A DNA stretch of 64,000 nt from Tachypleus tridentatus (Eukaryota; Arthropoda; Merostomata; Xiphosura; Limulidae): positions 104,145,285 through 104,209,284 of the forward strand of contig NC_134827.1 of assembly GCF_004210375.1 (NCBI RefSeq), in the 5' to 3' direction. The position numbers and the translations under genes are program-made. The notes beneath the pieces are model-generated. The model worked only from the letters and a program-made list of their open reading frames with translations, had not been told where the DNA came from and made no database searches. This document shows positions 11,309 to 22,765 of this stretch, in pieces (within the stretch, counting starts at the first letter, position 1; every line of letters starts with the position of its first letter).

Positions 11309-11436
11309 TTCTTTGTTTGAAGTTAAGCAGAAAACTACACAATGGGCTATCTGTTCTCTAACCGCCACGGGTATCGAATCCCTGTTTCTAGTATTGTAAG
11401 TCCACAGATATACCGCTGTGCTAATGTGTGTGGGGG
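11309..11436 (-). repeat. SINE-B with 14-bp target duplication
   Basis: Full minus-oriented copy flanked by a perfect AATTATGATTCTGT (11295-11308 and 11437-11450). It shows AAGTTAAGCAGAAAACTACA, GGGTATCGAATCCC and CCGCTGTG. The target duplication confirms retrotransposition. Confidence 0.93.
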
Positions 11437-11582
11437 AATTATGATTCTGTAGATTAACAAGTGGTAAGTAGCATATTTCTGTGATTATAAAATAATTATA
11501 AATTAATGTTTTGAAAGATCAATATTATTATTATTTACTCATAAGTTAAGACTAAATTGTTTTATTATCATCTCGTCATCCT

Positions 11583-11719
11583 CCCCCAGTGGCACAGCGG
11601 TATGTCTGCGGACTTTCAACGTTACAAACTGGGTTTCGATAGCTGTTGTTAGCATAGTACAAGCGTGGATAACCCATTATGTAGCTTTGCGCTAAATTAC
11701 AAGTAAACAAACAAATAAA
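11583..11719 (+). repeat. SINE-B
   Basis: CCCCCAGTGGCACAGCGGTA head, B-box-like GGGTTTCGATAG, GTAGCTTTGCGCTAAATTAC tail, AAACAAACAAATA end. Confidence 0.9.
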
Positions 11720-13111
11720 TGTCGTATTGTCCATCAGAGTTTAAGTCCAACATTACGAGAATAAGATGATTAGTAGCAATATTCAAGTCCACTCTAGATG
11801 TCAGTCCCATTTCTAAAACAAAATCAAAGAACCTATCTCATGAAAACGTTACCCACACTATTACACCACCTTCATCAACTTGCACTCTTTTTAACAGAAT
11901 GGACAACACGTGTTTTTTTTTCTTTTCCTTCGAACACATCACAAACTTTTACTTATTCATTATTCAATGTTTGCTCTGTAAGTAATACTATATTCATTAT
12001 CTCCTGTTTATATCTGAGATAAATAACTATGTGTTTATATGTTGTTTTTGCATCATGCAATTACAGATAGTCGAACCATGAAGATTAATAAAAAATTCAA
12101 TTAGCAGTCAGTTTTTACCTAGTTTTACAAGTTCAATAACTTCTGTTAAACTTATCACTTCACAATAGTCCTACATATTCACGATAATTTTTTTTTTACT
12201 TTTGAGAGATTTTCCCTATTTTGAGAGTACTCATTTGACCTAACCACCCTTTTTTGAAGTAATGACTTTTACAGGTTCATACGTTAACCTCCCTTTTGGG
12301 AAGGTAAACATCTGAAAACTTCAGTTAATGTTCATGACAATTGTCTCTGTACACTTGTGCACAGAGGAACAATCTTTAATGGCGATTCTGCTACTAGACG
12401 AGCACCCCATCATGACACTCCTTTGAACGATGGAGATTTTCTTGCTCTTACGTTTTATTTTGGAGACTAATCGTAATATCAAAATATGCTAGCGTTTATG
12501 GGGTTAAAAAAACTATTTAATGAAACTTGTATTCGCATATACAAATAAAATACGTGTTCTAAAAATGGATCTTAGGGGGCGCTACTCGTTATCAATTATA
12601 GTCACATTTTGTAAACAGACATACGATCGTACTGCAAGAATATTGACTTAGGTTAGTGACACGTGACTTTCTGTACTAAATTAGAATAATTATTCCACAG
12701 CTGTTTTTTGTGAGCTTAAATTCATTGCTGCTAAGAATATCTTTGATAAATAATAATATTTATTAGCATTTTCGCTGAAAAATCACGAAAGAAGAGAGGG
12801 CGCTTCAAACGAGGGGTGGTATGAACAATAAAACGAAATGATTTACGTTACAGATCAGTATCTACATGTTCAAACATGTTTAAAAAGAAGAAAATTATAC
12901 AGTAAAACATACACAGAGAAACTGAGCACAGAACCAATTAAACATACTATCAAACATTAACATTTCACACACAAACTCCATCGAAAATGAAAATTTTGCT
13001 GACGTCAAAGTAGAATTTAAACCAAAAATGTTCAATTTTTAAAAAAGATTTCATCAGGTATGGTTTCTATGATACTAATTATGTATCAATAACAAATCCT
13101 TAACTGCCCAT
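11720..13111. other. Unique AT-rich stretch, nothing assigned
   Basis: Single-copy DNA with homopolymer T and A runs. The open frame at 11798-12022 has no coding bias or recognised domain. Confidence 0.5.
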
Positions 13112-13300
13112 CTATTTGTTTCTTTGTTTCGAAGTTGGTGAAAAGATATTTGTGCCAGCTGCCCCGATCGACTAGAGGAAAGACAGCTAATCAACACAGC
13201 CAATTTTAGAGTTACTCTTTTACGAACTAATAGTGAGATTGAGCGTTACTTTATTACACTCCCACGGCTGAAAGAGCGAAAATGTTTAGCGATGGCGAGG
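13112..13300 (-). repeat. SINE-A, old and diverged
   Basis: Recognisable blocks are CTAGAGGAAAGACAGCTAAT, TTACTCTTTTACGAACTAAT and CCCACGGCTGAAAGAGCG. The tRNA-like head is absent. The high divergence marks an old insertion. Confidence 0.75.
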
Positions 13301-13363
13301 AGGACTGGTCGTTCATTATCTTAAAATTATAGTTCATAAGACGAACTTTCAGCAAAGAACTCT

Positions 13364-13737
13364 GAACAAAATTAACATTCGACTCACTTCGTTCTCTGAA
13401 CAAAGTTAACATTCGACTCACATGTTTTTCTGAGCACAGTAAACATTCGACTCACTTGTTTTTCTGAACACAGTAAACATTCGACTCACATGGTTCTCTG
13501 AACACAGTAAACATTCGACTCACTTGTTTTTCTGAACACAGTAAACATTCGACTCACATGGTTCTCTGAACACAGTAAACATTCGACTCACTTGTTTTTC
13601 TGAACACAGTAAACATTCGACTCACATGGTTCTCTGAACACAGTAAACATTCGACTCACTTGTTTTTCTGAACACAGTAAACATTCGACTCACATGGTTC
13701 TCTGAACACAGTAAACATTCGACTCACTTGGTTCTAC
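13364..13737. repeat. Minisatellite, 34-bp unit, 11 copies, alternating types
   Basis: Units contain GAACACAGTAAACATTCGAC followed by either TCACTTGTTTTTCT or TCACATGGTTCTCT. The two types alternate strictly in the middle, giving a 68-bp higher-order dimer. The first two units are the most diverged. Confidence 0.96.
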
Positions 13738-14060
13738 GTTTTTGTGAAAGTGTGGATCGCGTTCCCCTAAAAAAGAACATTTAGAACATCTAATATGTTA
13801 AAATATATTAAAGAACAAACATGGTATATTTTCCATACGACAGAGATATTTTTTACATTCTATAAATCTTATTATTATTATGTTTTAATATATTTCAAAA
13901 CTACGAAACTGCACATTACTTACTGAACATGTTTAGGCTACTTATGCTCTTATGGACTTTTTATTGTCAAAGTTCTGGAATCTCTTTTGGTGCAATACTT
14001 ATGGAAATTATTTGGTTTGTAACACTTAGAGAATAGGTTTCGGTTATTTACTAGTTATTT
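13738..14060. other. Unique spacer
   Basis: AT-rich sequence between the 34-bp and 64-bp arrays, no feature recognised. Confidence 0.45.
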
Positions 14061-14220
14061 ACCAGTTTGGGTTACAAAAGTTTCCACTTTATATCCAATA
14101 ATGCTCTCAGACTCTGCTAACAAAACCAGTTTGGGTTACAAAAGTTTCCACTTTATATCCAATAATTCTCTCAGACTCTGCTAACAAATCTAGTTTTAGT
14201 TATAAAATATTTCGAGTTTG
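14061..14220. repeat. 64-bp tandem repeat, about 2.4 copies
   Basis: Units contain CCAGTTTGGGTTACAAAAGT and CTCTCAGACTCTGCTAAC. The stretch CCAATAATGCTCTCAGACTC resembles CCAATACTGCTCTGAGAGTT of the next array, so this looks like its older edge. Confidence 0.88.
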
Positions 14221-15416
14221 TTTCCAATACTGCTCCGAGAGTTTACTCACAGTTTATTGTTTCAGGTCCAATACTGCTCTAAGAGTTTACTCACAGTTTA
14301 TTGTTTCAGGTCCAATACTGCTTTGAGAGTTTACTCACAGTTTATTGTTTCAGGTCCAATACTGCTCCGAGAGTTTACTCACAGTTTATTGTTTCAGGTC
14401 CAATACTGCTCTGAGAGTTTACTCACAGTTTATTGTTTCAGGTCCAATACTGCTCTGAGAGTTTACTCACAGTTTATTGTTTCAGGTCCAATACTGCTCT
14501 GAGAGTTTACTCACAGTTTAGTTTCAGGTCCAACACTGCTCTGAGAGTTTACTCACAGTTTATTGTTTCAGGTCCAATACTGCTCTGAGAGTTTACTCAC
14601 AGTTTAGTTTCAGGTCCAACACTGCTCTGAGAGTTTACTCACAGTTTATTGTTTCAGGTCCAATACTGCTCCGAGAGTTTACTCACAGTTTATTGTTTCA
14701 GGTCGAATACTGCTCTAAGAGTTTACTCACAGTTTATTGTTTCAGGTCCAACACTGCTCTGAGAGTTTACTCACAGTTTATTGTTTCAGGTCCAATACTG
14801 CTCCGAGAGTTTACTCACAGTTTATTGTTTCAGGTCCAATACTGCTCTGAGAGTTTACTCACAGTTTATTGTTTCAGATCCAATACTGCTCTGAGAGTTT
14901 ACTCACAGTTTATTGTTTCAGGTCCAATACTGCTCTGAGAGTTTACTCACAGTTTATTGTTTCAGGTCCAATACTGCTCTGAGAGTTTACTCACAGTTTA
15001 TTGTTTCAGGTCCAATACTGCTCTAAGATCGTACTCATAGTTTCTGTTTCAGGTCCAACACTCCTCTGAGAGTTTACTCACAGTTTATTGTTTCAGATCC
15101 AATACTGCTCTGAGAGTTTACTCACAGTTTATTTTTTCAGGTCCAATACTGCTCTGAGAGTTTACTCACAGTTTATTGTTTCAGGTCCAATACTGCTCTG
15201 AGAGTTTACTCACAGTTTATTGTTTCAGGTCCAATACTGCTCTGAGAGTTTACTCACAGTTTATTGTTTCAGGTCCAATACTTTTCTGAGAGTTTACTCA
15301 CAGTTTGTTGTTTCAGGTCCAATACTGCTCTGAGAGTTTACTCACATTTTATTGTTTCAGGTCCAATACTGCTCTGAGAGTTTACTCACAGTTTATTGTT
15401 TCAGGTCCAATACTGC
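14221..15416. repeat. Minisatellite, 44-bp unit, about 27 copies
   Basis: Units contain GTCCAATACTGCTCTGAGAG and TTTACTCACAGTTTATTGTT. Two units carry a 3-bp deletion (CAGTTTAGTTTC). 44 is not divisible by 3, and the open frames here only exist because the unit lacks stops in several phases. They are not genes. Confidence 0.96.
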
Positions 15417-15880
15417 TTCCCGAAGGATCTCTTCCCACGATGATTACGCTATTTTTATGATGGCCATGCACGTACACTGAACTCTGACTTTGTAGCTTTC
15501 ATTGGAACTCAAGACACCGAGGTCAACATTAGATCACACATCTTCACAAACGTTGTACTCAACGTTGACAAACGCTTTGTAGACCACTTTTTAAACAGAT
15601 GAAGAGATAAAAGGTCACAGGGAACCTAGTAAGTACATGCTGTTTGTTGAATGTCATTCAAGTTTCTTCGGTCACATTTCAAATGATAACGACCGTTGAT
15701 TTCTAGATGGAGCTGAAACTTCAACAACTTTATATCATTGTTTATTAATGACACACATTTACAGTGGTGGCTTTATGAATCAGAGAGCTCTCTTTCATAA
15801 CTAGCGAATAAAAGTGTTACTCTATATTGGTTGGGAATGTGGTTTAGGGGTTCCTTAAAAAGCATTCTTCTTCAGAGAAT
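15417..15880. other. Unique sequence after the 44-bp array
   Basis: Single-copy DNA of ordinary composition. No coding frame or repeat recognised. Confidence 0.45.
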
Positions 15881-15891
15881 GGTATGTTCTT

Positions 15892-16169
15892 TCTTTGTTT
15901 GTTTTGGAATTTCGCGCAAAGCTACACGAGGGTTATCTGCGCCAGCCGTCCCTAATTTAGCAGTGTAAGACTAGAGGGAAGGCAGCTAGTTATCATCACC
16001 CACCGCCAACTCTTGGGCTACTTTTTTACCAACGAATAGTGGGATTTACTGTAACATTATAACGTCCTCACGGCTGAAAGGGCGAGCATGTTTGGTGCGA
16101 TGGGGATTCGAACCCGCGACCCTCATATTACGAGTCGAACGCCTTGACCAACTTGGCCATGCCGGGCCA
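15892..16169 (-). repeat. SINE-A, full length, with target duplication
   Basis: Complete minus-oriented copy from the TTTGTTTGTTTTGG tail to GGCCATGCCGGGCC. Flanked by GGTATGTTCTT at 15881-15891 and 16170-16180. The B box reads GGGGATTCGAACCC. Confidence 0.96.
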
Positions 16170-16269
16170 GGTATGTTCTTAAGCGCTAAATCTTTCAACT
16201 GTGAAGCACCCCTCCAACCGTAAGCCTCTTACAGCGTCATTGCTCCGTCCAGTGGTTGGAAATTCCATA

Positions 16270-16549
16270 TTCCTATTGTGTTTTTAATTTGCTGTTCACT
16301 CTATATATACCTTTATAATAATAATGACAGAAAGTACCCCAAATGACGAATTAAGCCCTCTTCCATACTATACAGCCAAGTAGTAGAAACAGATATATCT
16401 TGTGGAATCTTATGTGATACTCGTACGTACGTGTAACTATGGTAGCAAAGATATTAACAGATCACTTGGAATGTTCTCGAGATAAAACTAGATTTCTGTA
16501 GTAATCCGTGATGACGAGAAAACCCATTTGTAGAGAAAATATATATATG
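16270..16549. other. Unique sequence
   Basis: AT-rich single-copy DNA between the SINE and the fold-back element. No feature recognised. Confidence 0.4.
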
Positions 16550-16884
16550 TAAGAACGGCTGGCTGGTATGAGCAGATTAAGCTCTATGTAGAGGAGCGAA
16601 CAACGTTTCGACCTTCTACGGTCATCGTCAGGTTCACAAAGAAAGAAAGAGGTAACTGACCAATAGCTGACCACATGTTAGAAGGGTTGTGTAATTGGGT
16701 GTAGAAATGTAGAGGGCGTGCTTAGATATTTGATTATATTTAGTAATATAGGCATAAAGGTGCACATGTGGTCAGTTACCTCTTTCTTTCTTTGTGAACC
16801 TGACGATGACTGAAGAAGGTCGAAACGTTGTTCGCTCCTCTACATAGAGTTTTCTCTACCCATACCAGCCGTTTTTACACATAT
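16550..16884. mobile_element. Fold-back pair of Penelope-like terminal fragments
   Basis: Two arms of about 125 bp in inverted orientation (about 16555-16678 and 16762-16880) around an 80-bp centre. Each arm carries, on its sense strand, CTGACGATGAC then GGTCGAAACGTTGTTCGC, flanked by CATACCAGCC. The same module recurs at 25.25 and 40.1 kb. Its CTGANGA...GAAAC layout resembles the hammerhead ribozyme core found in Penelope-like retroelement termini. The class assignment is inferred. Confidence 0.5.
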
Positions 16885-16885
16885 A

Positions 16886-17703
16886 TAGATTTCTGTAGCT
16901 CAACAGAAGCGATCAGCATTTTTCGCGGACGTGTTTTCGTCACGTCGTTCACTTTTACAACCAACTTTCATTTCACTGACTAATTTAACAGGAAACTCAC
17001 CTGATCCAGCTCATTACAGTAATGCGTGTGGCGAGAGAAACGTGCATAGAGCCCACTCGTGGGGTGGCACGCGCCGATTGGTTACACACTGTGATAATCG
17101 TGTTTTGTTTTTTTTCTATCATACCGTCAGCCGTGTCTTGAAAATTACCATAGTCCAATTTAAAGTTCGCAGAGTTTGATGTTTCTAAACAGAGAGGTCA
17201 AAAGAGGTAAAGTATCTACTCTCAGCTTTGACCACTATAGGCTATGCGTTAAGTTTTCGAGTTTCAACATTTAAAGATAAAAGCTAAATAAAATAAAATA
17301 CCTTGTCAAGGACAAGACAACATGGATCAAAGTTTGTACTGATGACGTGCTCTTCTGACGTCAGAGATGAGAACTTTCTGGAAGGACGAGTTAACAATAA
17401 CCAAATGTTACTTATATTTTTGTTATACATAGGACCTTCTAGTCATGCACTGTTTTTGATTGCTTGCCATAGAGATAATAAAATATTTTGTGTTACGTAT
17501 GGAAAACTTCATTATAACAGGAGAAATAATAGATCTTATAACACTAAATTGTCATATGTAGTGTTGTTTTCACGTGTCTCCACATACGTGTATGATCAAC
17601 TCTAAAGTACATCCTTGTTGTTAGGGGAAATATAGGGAAATTATCCACACACAGCTTTCAATGACGTATGGAAAGGCTATTTCCTGTGACCATCGCGTGA
17701 AAC
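16886..17703. other. Unique sequence with weak open frames
   Basis: Includes a locally CpG-rich patch (17020-17090) with an inverted CCAAT box (CGATTGGTTAC). Open frames at 16931-17179 and 17303-17605 show no recognised domain or clear splice context. Confidence 0.35.
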
Positions 17704-17715
17704 TCTACTCGAGAG
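17704..17715. repeat. Left part of the interrupted old SINE-A and target duplication
   Basis: TCTACTCGAGAG occurs here and again at 17985-17996 on either side of the young SINE. It is itself a SINE-A tail motif, showing that the young copy landed in an older one. Confidence 0.85.
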
Positions 17716-17984
17716 TTTGTTTTGTTTTTTGAATTTCGCACAAAGCTACTCGAGGGCTATCTGTGCTAGCCGTCCCTAATTTAGCAGTGTAAGACTAGAG
17801 GGAAGGCAGCTAATCATCACCACCCAAAGCAAACTCTGGGGCTACTCTTTTACCAACGAATAGTGGGATTGACCGTCACATTATAACGCCCCCACGGCTG
17901 AAAGGGCGAGCATGTTTGGCGCGACGGGACTCAACCCTCAGATTACGAGTCGCACGTCTTAACACGCTTGGCCATGTCGGGCCG
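17716..17984 (-). repeat. SINE-A, young copy nested in an older SINE-A
   Basis: Near full-length minus copy (TTTGAATTTCGCACAAAGCT ... GGCCATGTCGGGCC) bounded by a perfect 12-bp duplication. Confidence 0.95.
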
Positions 17985-18203
17985 TCTACTCGAGAGCTAT
18001 ACGCACTAACTGCCCTTAATTTATAAGTAATACACTGGAGAAAAAGTCACTAACTAGTCAACATCACCCATCGTCAGCTCTTGGGTTACTCTAGTCGAAA
18101 AGTAGGATTGACCATCACGCACCTCCCACAGGTGAAAGGGCAAGCAGGTCGGGGACAGGACTTGAATCCACTGTCCGCAAGTCGCAAATCGAGCAGTTTG
18201 ACC
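17985..18203 (-). repeat. SINE-A, old copy split by the nested insertion
   Basis: Diverged body and head continue after the young copy: AACATCACCCATCGTCAGCT, GGTGAAAGGGCAAGCAGG and a degraded head ending GTTTGACCAT. Confidence 0.8.
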
Positions 18204-18691
18204 ATAAAAAGGACCAGAGAGACATCTGCTTGCAACGGATCTATGAAATTTATCCAAAAGTAACGGCTCTCTTCACGACTGACTTTACAAGAAAACAGGG
18301 GTTATAAAACCACGAACAGAATGTTAATGTTGTACGTCGAACAGAGTGACCAGTTTGTAAAATAAATTGTCCCAAAACTAGTGAAACAAATATCAGCATT
18401 GTAATATTGTTTCCAGAGAACGGGGACCACATAATCTAAATCCACGGTTAAACTCTGCAGTAATACAAAACAAATGTTTGCAATAATTTAGATATGAATA
18501 TAAAGCGAGAAGAAATCACGAATTCAATGATGAGTCGCTACTAGTAACTTCCCTGATAATATTTCAATGTTACAGAACAATATAGAAAGAATAACCTTAA
18601 GTCTTACAACTTATATTCTATTTAAAAATACAAAGTCTAAGAATGTTCATGGGGCTAATGTTATTTAAAGATATGATAATCTTACTATAAT
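18204..18691. other. Unique sequence
   Basis: AT-rich single-copy DNA, nothing recognised. Confidence 0.4.
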
Positions 18692-18818
18692 AGGCCCCCA
18701 GTGGCTCAGCGGTATGTCTGCGGACTTATAACGCTAAAAACCGAGTTTCGATACCCGTGGTGGGCAGAGCACAGATAGCACATTGTGTAGCTTTGTGCTT
18801 AATTCAAAACAACAACAA
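18692..18818 (+). repeat. SINE-B, full length, with target duplication
   Basis: GCCCCCAGTGGCTCAGCGGT head, GGGCAGAGCACAGATAGCAC body, CTTAATTCAAAACAACAACA tail. Flanked by a perfect CTTACTATAAT (18681-18691 and 18819-18829). Confidence 0.95.
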
Positions 18819-18829
18819 CTTACTATAAT

Positions 18830-19386
18830 GGACGTAGCTTGTTATGTCATTATCTATGTATGTAACCAAAACTCCTGCACCATCTATTTAATGGCACCTA
18901 AATCTGTAACAAAATTTCACACTTTGAGTATCCAAGATTCAAAAAACTAGAAAAATAACTGTGGTGTCTACAACAACCATTTGTTTGTCACAGCACGCAA
19001 CTTTAAACAGAAATACTCGACTCACAACAACAACAACACAACTTTCACTAGGACTGTACGTGAGGATTTGATTACATCTTTATTGATGTAATTTGTAAAT
19101 GTGATACTGCGAACCTAGAGTTCTTTAAAACTATTGTTTTTCATAAACGCCACCACTTTTAATATATAAAACAATATAGTTTATGTCAGTAAAATATATG
19201 AACATTTTGAGCTCTGTATATTCAATCATTTTGATACATTAAGTTGTGTATGGCTAATCCGAACACTTTTCCCGTGCAGGACTTCTACGACAAAAACAAA
19301 TCATTTTCAGAAAATATTCACTTTTCACCTTTAATTTTTTTTTTTCCAATGAGGTATGAATACAACGATTAGTAATTACTAATACA
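18830..19386. other. Unique AT-rich sequence
   Basis: No ORF, array or SINE recognised. Confidence 0.4.
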
Positions 19387-19656
19387 GTTTGTTTGTTTGT
19401 TTTTTTGAATTTCGCACAAAGCTACTCGAGGGCTATCTGTGCTAGCCGACCCTAGTTTAGCAGTGTAATACTAGAGGGAAGGCAGCTAGTCATCACCACC
19501 CAACGCCAACTCTTGGGCTACTCTTTTACCAACGAATAGTGGGATTGACCGTCACATTATAACGCCCCCACGGCTGGGAGGGCGGGCATGTTTGGCGCGA
19601 CGCGGGCGCGAACCCGCGACCCTCGGATTACGAGTCGCACGCCCATGCCGGGCCCG
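19387..19656 (-). repeat. SINE-A, nearly full length
   Basis: Long (TTTG)n tail, complete body, head GAACCCGCGACCCTCGGATT and GCCCATGCCGGGCCC with about 10 bp deleted near the A box. Flanked by ATACAG on both sides (short, tentative duplication). Confidence 0.93.
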
Positions 19657-19659
19657 ACT

Positions 19660-20814
19660 TATACAGACAGCCGCCGGTAGGGAGGTGTTCCTGCTAGTAC
19701 ACTAATAATAGCGTTTACACACTGAAAGTTAATAGAACAACATAGAATGGGTGTTTAAGAGGGTGTTCGGATTGAATACTATTTAATAACCCACAGAAGT
19801 ATAATACGGTTTACAAATTTAACAATACGGAGAGGGTGCCCATATACAGGTAAACAGTGACCTTGGCTTTAACTTACTCGTATTTTAAAGTACGTATTTA
19901 CTATTACACTGAGGGAAAAAATCAATAGAAAACTGGATACTTCCGAATATTTTATCTGTAAACACCTATTCATTTATGTAGACACCAGACACAAACTTAT
20001 AATTCAATGGCTACATAGGTGAGAATAATCCGTTTAAAAACAGATTCGTTTCTTTTAAGATTAAGTGAAAGCAATGTGTGATTCGTCAAACGCGAGTTTC
20101 GTTTTTTTTCACGAGCATCTTGTGACCAATCATCTTGTCAAGGAACTATCAAGTGCAGTACTTGTGATTTCTGCCCCCCCCTCCCTCTAGGCCTTGAATC
20201 CAATACAGAAATTGAAGAAACTAATACAGAAAACGTTTGTAAAAATTCTAAAGGCTTCCTATATTGCATAAAACATAATTATCTAGAGATATACTGGAAC
20301 TCCACTGAAACTGACTGTCGTTGAAAATTCATTTGCGTAGAAATTGTCATCTAATGACAATAGAATTTAAACAGTGTCGTGTTTGTCAGAGTCTCTTTCA
20401 TGGAAGTCTAAGGTTAATAATTTTATTCGAGCAGGTGTTATCTTGTATCAACCAAATACACTATTAATGACGTTTGACACTAATTAGAATTTTCAATCGT
20501 GTTAACACCATCAGAGGGTCTTCATATCTACGGACTGTTGGTTGTGATTCCGTAACACTATATTAATAATAAAACCTACATCTCGTTGTCAATATGTCAT
20601 TAGTCATCCTTAAATTTCATTTAGAGATAGTCAGACACAAGTTTACACAAATAGGTAGACAGATAAACACGCTGTCAGATAGCTAGAAAAAAAAAACTGG
20701 TATAGTCAGAGAGATGGTGCTGAATAGTCAGAGGCAGACATCTTAGGTAGAAAAACTAGACATTTTTAGATGCATATAGATTGACAAATAGCTAGATAAC
20801 GAAAATGATAGCTT
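19660..20814. other. Unique AT-rich sequence
   Basis: About 1.15 kb of single-copy DNA with no recognisable coding exon or repeat. Confidence 0.4.
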
Positions 20815-21165
20815 GGAAGAAAGATAGATAGTGATAATGATGGCTAGAAAGATAGACAGATAGTGATAATGGTGGCTAGAAAGATAGACAGATAGTGATA
20901 ATGGTGGCGAGAAAGATAGACAGATAGCGATAATGATGGCTAGAAAGATAGACAGATAGTGATAATGGTGGCGAGAAAGATAGACAAATAGTGATAATGA
21001 TGGCTAGAAAGATAAACGAATAGTGGTAATGGTGGCGAGAAAGATAGACAGATAGTAATAATGGTGGCTAGAAAAGATAGATAGAAATGATGACTGGTGA
21101 GATAGACAGATAGAAAATCATGACTGGTGAGATAAACAGATAGATAATGATGACTAATGAAACAG
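20815..21165. repeat. Minisatellite, 32-bp unit, GATA-rich
   Basis: Units contain GATAGACAGATAGTGATAAT and GGTGGCTAGAAA at 32-bp spacing for about 8 copies. They then degrade to shorter units (GATGACTGGTGAGATAGACA). Probably grown from a GATA/GACA simple repeat. Confidence 0.9.
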
Positions 21166-21535
21166 ACAGCTTATTGTGTTATGCATGTAAACAGGAATGA
21201 ATAACCTGACAGCTAACGTAGTTAATTAATTCACGTGTCAGACAAACAGAGATATATACGGTAAAATATTTTTCATTTTAAACACCAGTCGTGAATTCAG
21301 ATCAGTTCTTGTTCTGTATGTTTAGTTTGGCTTATAATTAGTAGTAAGCCAAAAATGTTGAACAATAATATATATTTTTGTAAGTGATTAAATTTACCTG
21401 TAGATGGCACTACTTATTGAATTACTATTATCAAGTTTTTTGTTTATTTTGTATTTTTTTCGCACACTAATTATACTTAACCATCTCAAGAGCTTTACCG
21501 ACATAAGAACTTGTTATCCATATCTGTTGTATCTT
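21166..21535. other. Unique AT-rich sequence
   Basis: Nothing recognised. Confidence 0.4.
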
Positions 21536-21645
21536 AGCCGTTCTGATGAGCCCTGATATTGTATGAAAGGCCTCGTCGGCACTAGTTATAAGTTGTCTTC
21601 TCCAGCTTATTCTGTGGTTGGTGTACCAGTTCCTAGGATAAGAAC
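21536..21645 (+). mobile_element. Retroelement-like terminal fragment with CTGATGA...GAAA motif
   Basis: CTGATGAG at 21543-21550, GAAAGG at 21565-21570 and TCGTCGG at 21573-21579. The same order of motifs recurs at 22215-22251. The layout matches the conserved bases of a hammerhead core, but stem II is not convincingly paired here. Class is inferred. Confidence 0.35.
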
Positions 21646-21658
21646 GGCTACCCTTTTA

Positions 21659-21778
21659 GTTTGTTTGAGGTTAAGCACAAAGCTACACGATGGGCTGTCT
21701 GAGCTGTGCCCACCATGAGTATCGAAACTCTGTAATTATCGTCATACGTCTGTAGACATATCATTTAACCACTAGGAC
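21659..21778 (-). repeat. SINE-B
   Basis: TTGAGGTTAAGCACAAAGCT, GAGTATCGAAACTC and CACTAGGAC head end. Moderately diverged. Confidence 0.82.
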
Positions 21779-22077
21779 ATTAACCTAGTTTGCTAGTTCT
21801 CCATTTTAAACAGTTACCAGGTTAACTCGAAACAAACTACAAGAAACTAAATAGTACAGTATCTAAGATACCTTACCATAATTCTGAGGTGTTATGGTAA
21901 AAAATAAAATTAGTGAAAAATTACACCTCACCAAATTAACTGAATCTACACCAAGACACTTTTCATAGTGAGTACTTACCTCAATAACGCTTCCAAAGAG
22001 CTCACTGATACGTCCGAAAGCTAATAACGCTAATGTTCTTGCCTCGAGAATTGTGTGGGGCACAGCACAGTTTTATA

Positions 22078-22255
22078 ACCCATAACAGCCGTCTTGAGAT
22101 ACATTTTTACTTCAAGTGGGTTTCTCGTAATCAAACATAACAGTTGACGTTCGCAAAAGTTGATGATATAACTCATACGTCGACCAGCACTGTGTCTGTC
22201 GCGTCCCAACCGGCCTGATGAACTCTGGTATTGTGCAAAAGGCGTCGTCGGAACT
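22078..22255 (+). mobile_element. Penelope-like terminal fragments
   Basis: CAGCCGTCTTGAGATACATT and ACTTCAAGTGGGTTTCTCGT (22085-22130) match the 3' side of the modules at 25.4 and 40.1 kb. Then CTGATGA (22215-22221) with AAAGGCGTCGTCGG (22238-22251) repeats the 21.54 kb motif. The overlapping minus ORFs are not genes. Confidence 0.4.
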
Positions 22256-22596
22256 GGATAATGCAGATGCAGTGTGGTTGTTGACATATTATAACATCTT
22301 TGCTTTCATTTACGTGTTCTTAGAATTGCCGTTAAGTAATAGTTTTCACAAAGCTTTTACTATTATAAATCGCAAATATTAAAATTAAATTAATTAATAT
22401 AATTTAGTGTATTGCCGCTAGATGACGACACAAATCATTAATATGGATTTTTTTGTTGTTGTTTTTCGCAGTCGGTTTCTTTTCCCTGAAAATAACCTGA
22501 GGTCATCGTATTTATTTAGTATCATTGATGTAGGGTGATGTATCTAAACAATAAAGTATGAAGATAGTGTAAAATGATAAACAGTTCAAAATCTGG
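22256..22596. other. Unique AT-rich sequence
   Basis: Nothing recognised. Confidence 0.4.
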
Positions 22597-22765
22597 TTTG
22601 AATTTCGCGCAAAACTACACGAGGGTTATCTAAGCCAAGTGCCCCTCATTTAGTCGTGAAAGACGAGAGAGAAGTCAGCTAGTCATCACCACCCACCGCC
22701 AACTCTTGGGCTACTCTTTTTACTACTGAATAGTGGGATTGACCGTCACATATAACGTCGACGGT
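22597..22765 (-). repeat. SINE-A, head missing
   Basis: GAATTTCGCGCAAAACTACA, AGTCATCACCACCCACCGCC and GGGATTGACCGTCACAT. The copy ends in the body. Confidence 0.88.

Noticed and set aside
14218..14938. Repetitive ORFs reading SLLTVYCFRSNTALRV
   Set aside because: The 44-bp minisatellite happens to lack stops in several frames. The ORFs shift frame with each unit.
16462..16674. Minus ORF with CEPDDDRRRSKRCSLL
   Set aside because: It lies entirely over the inverted Penelope-like arm.
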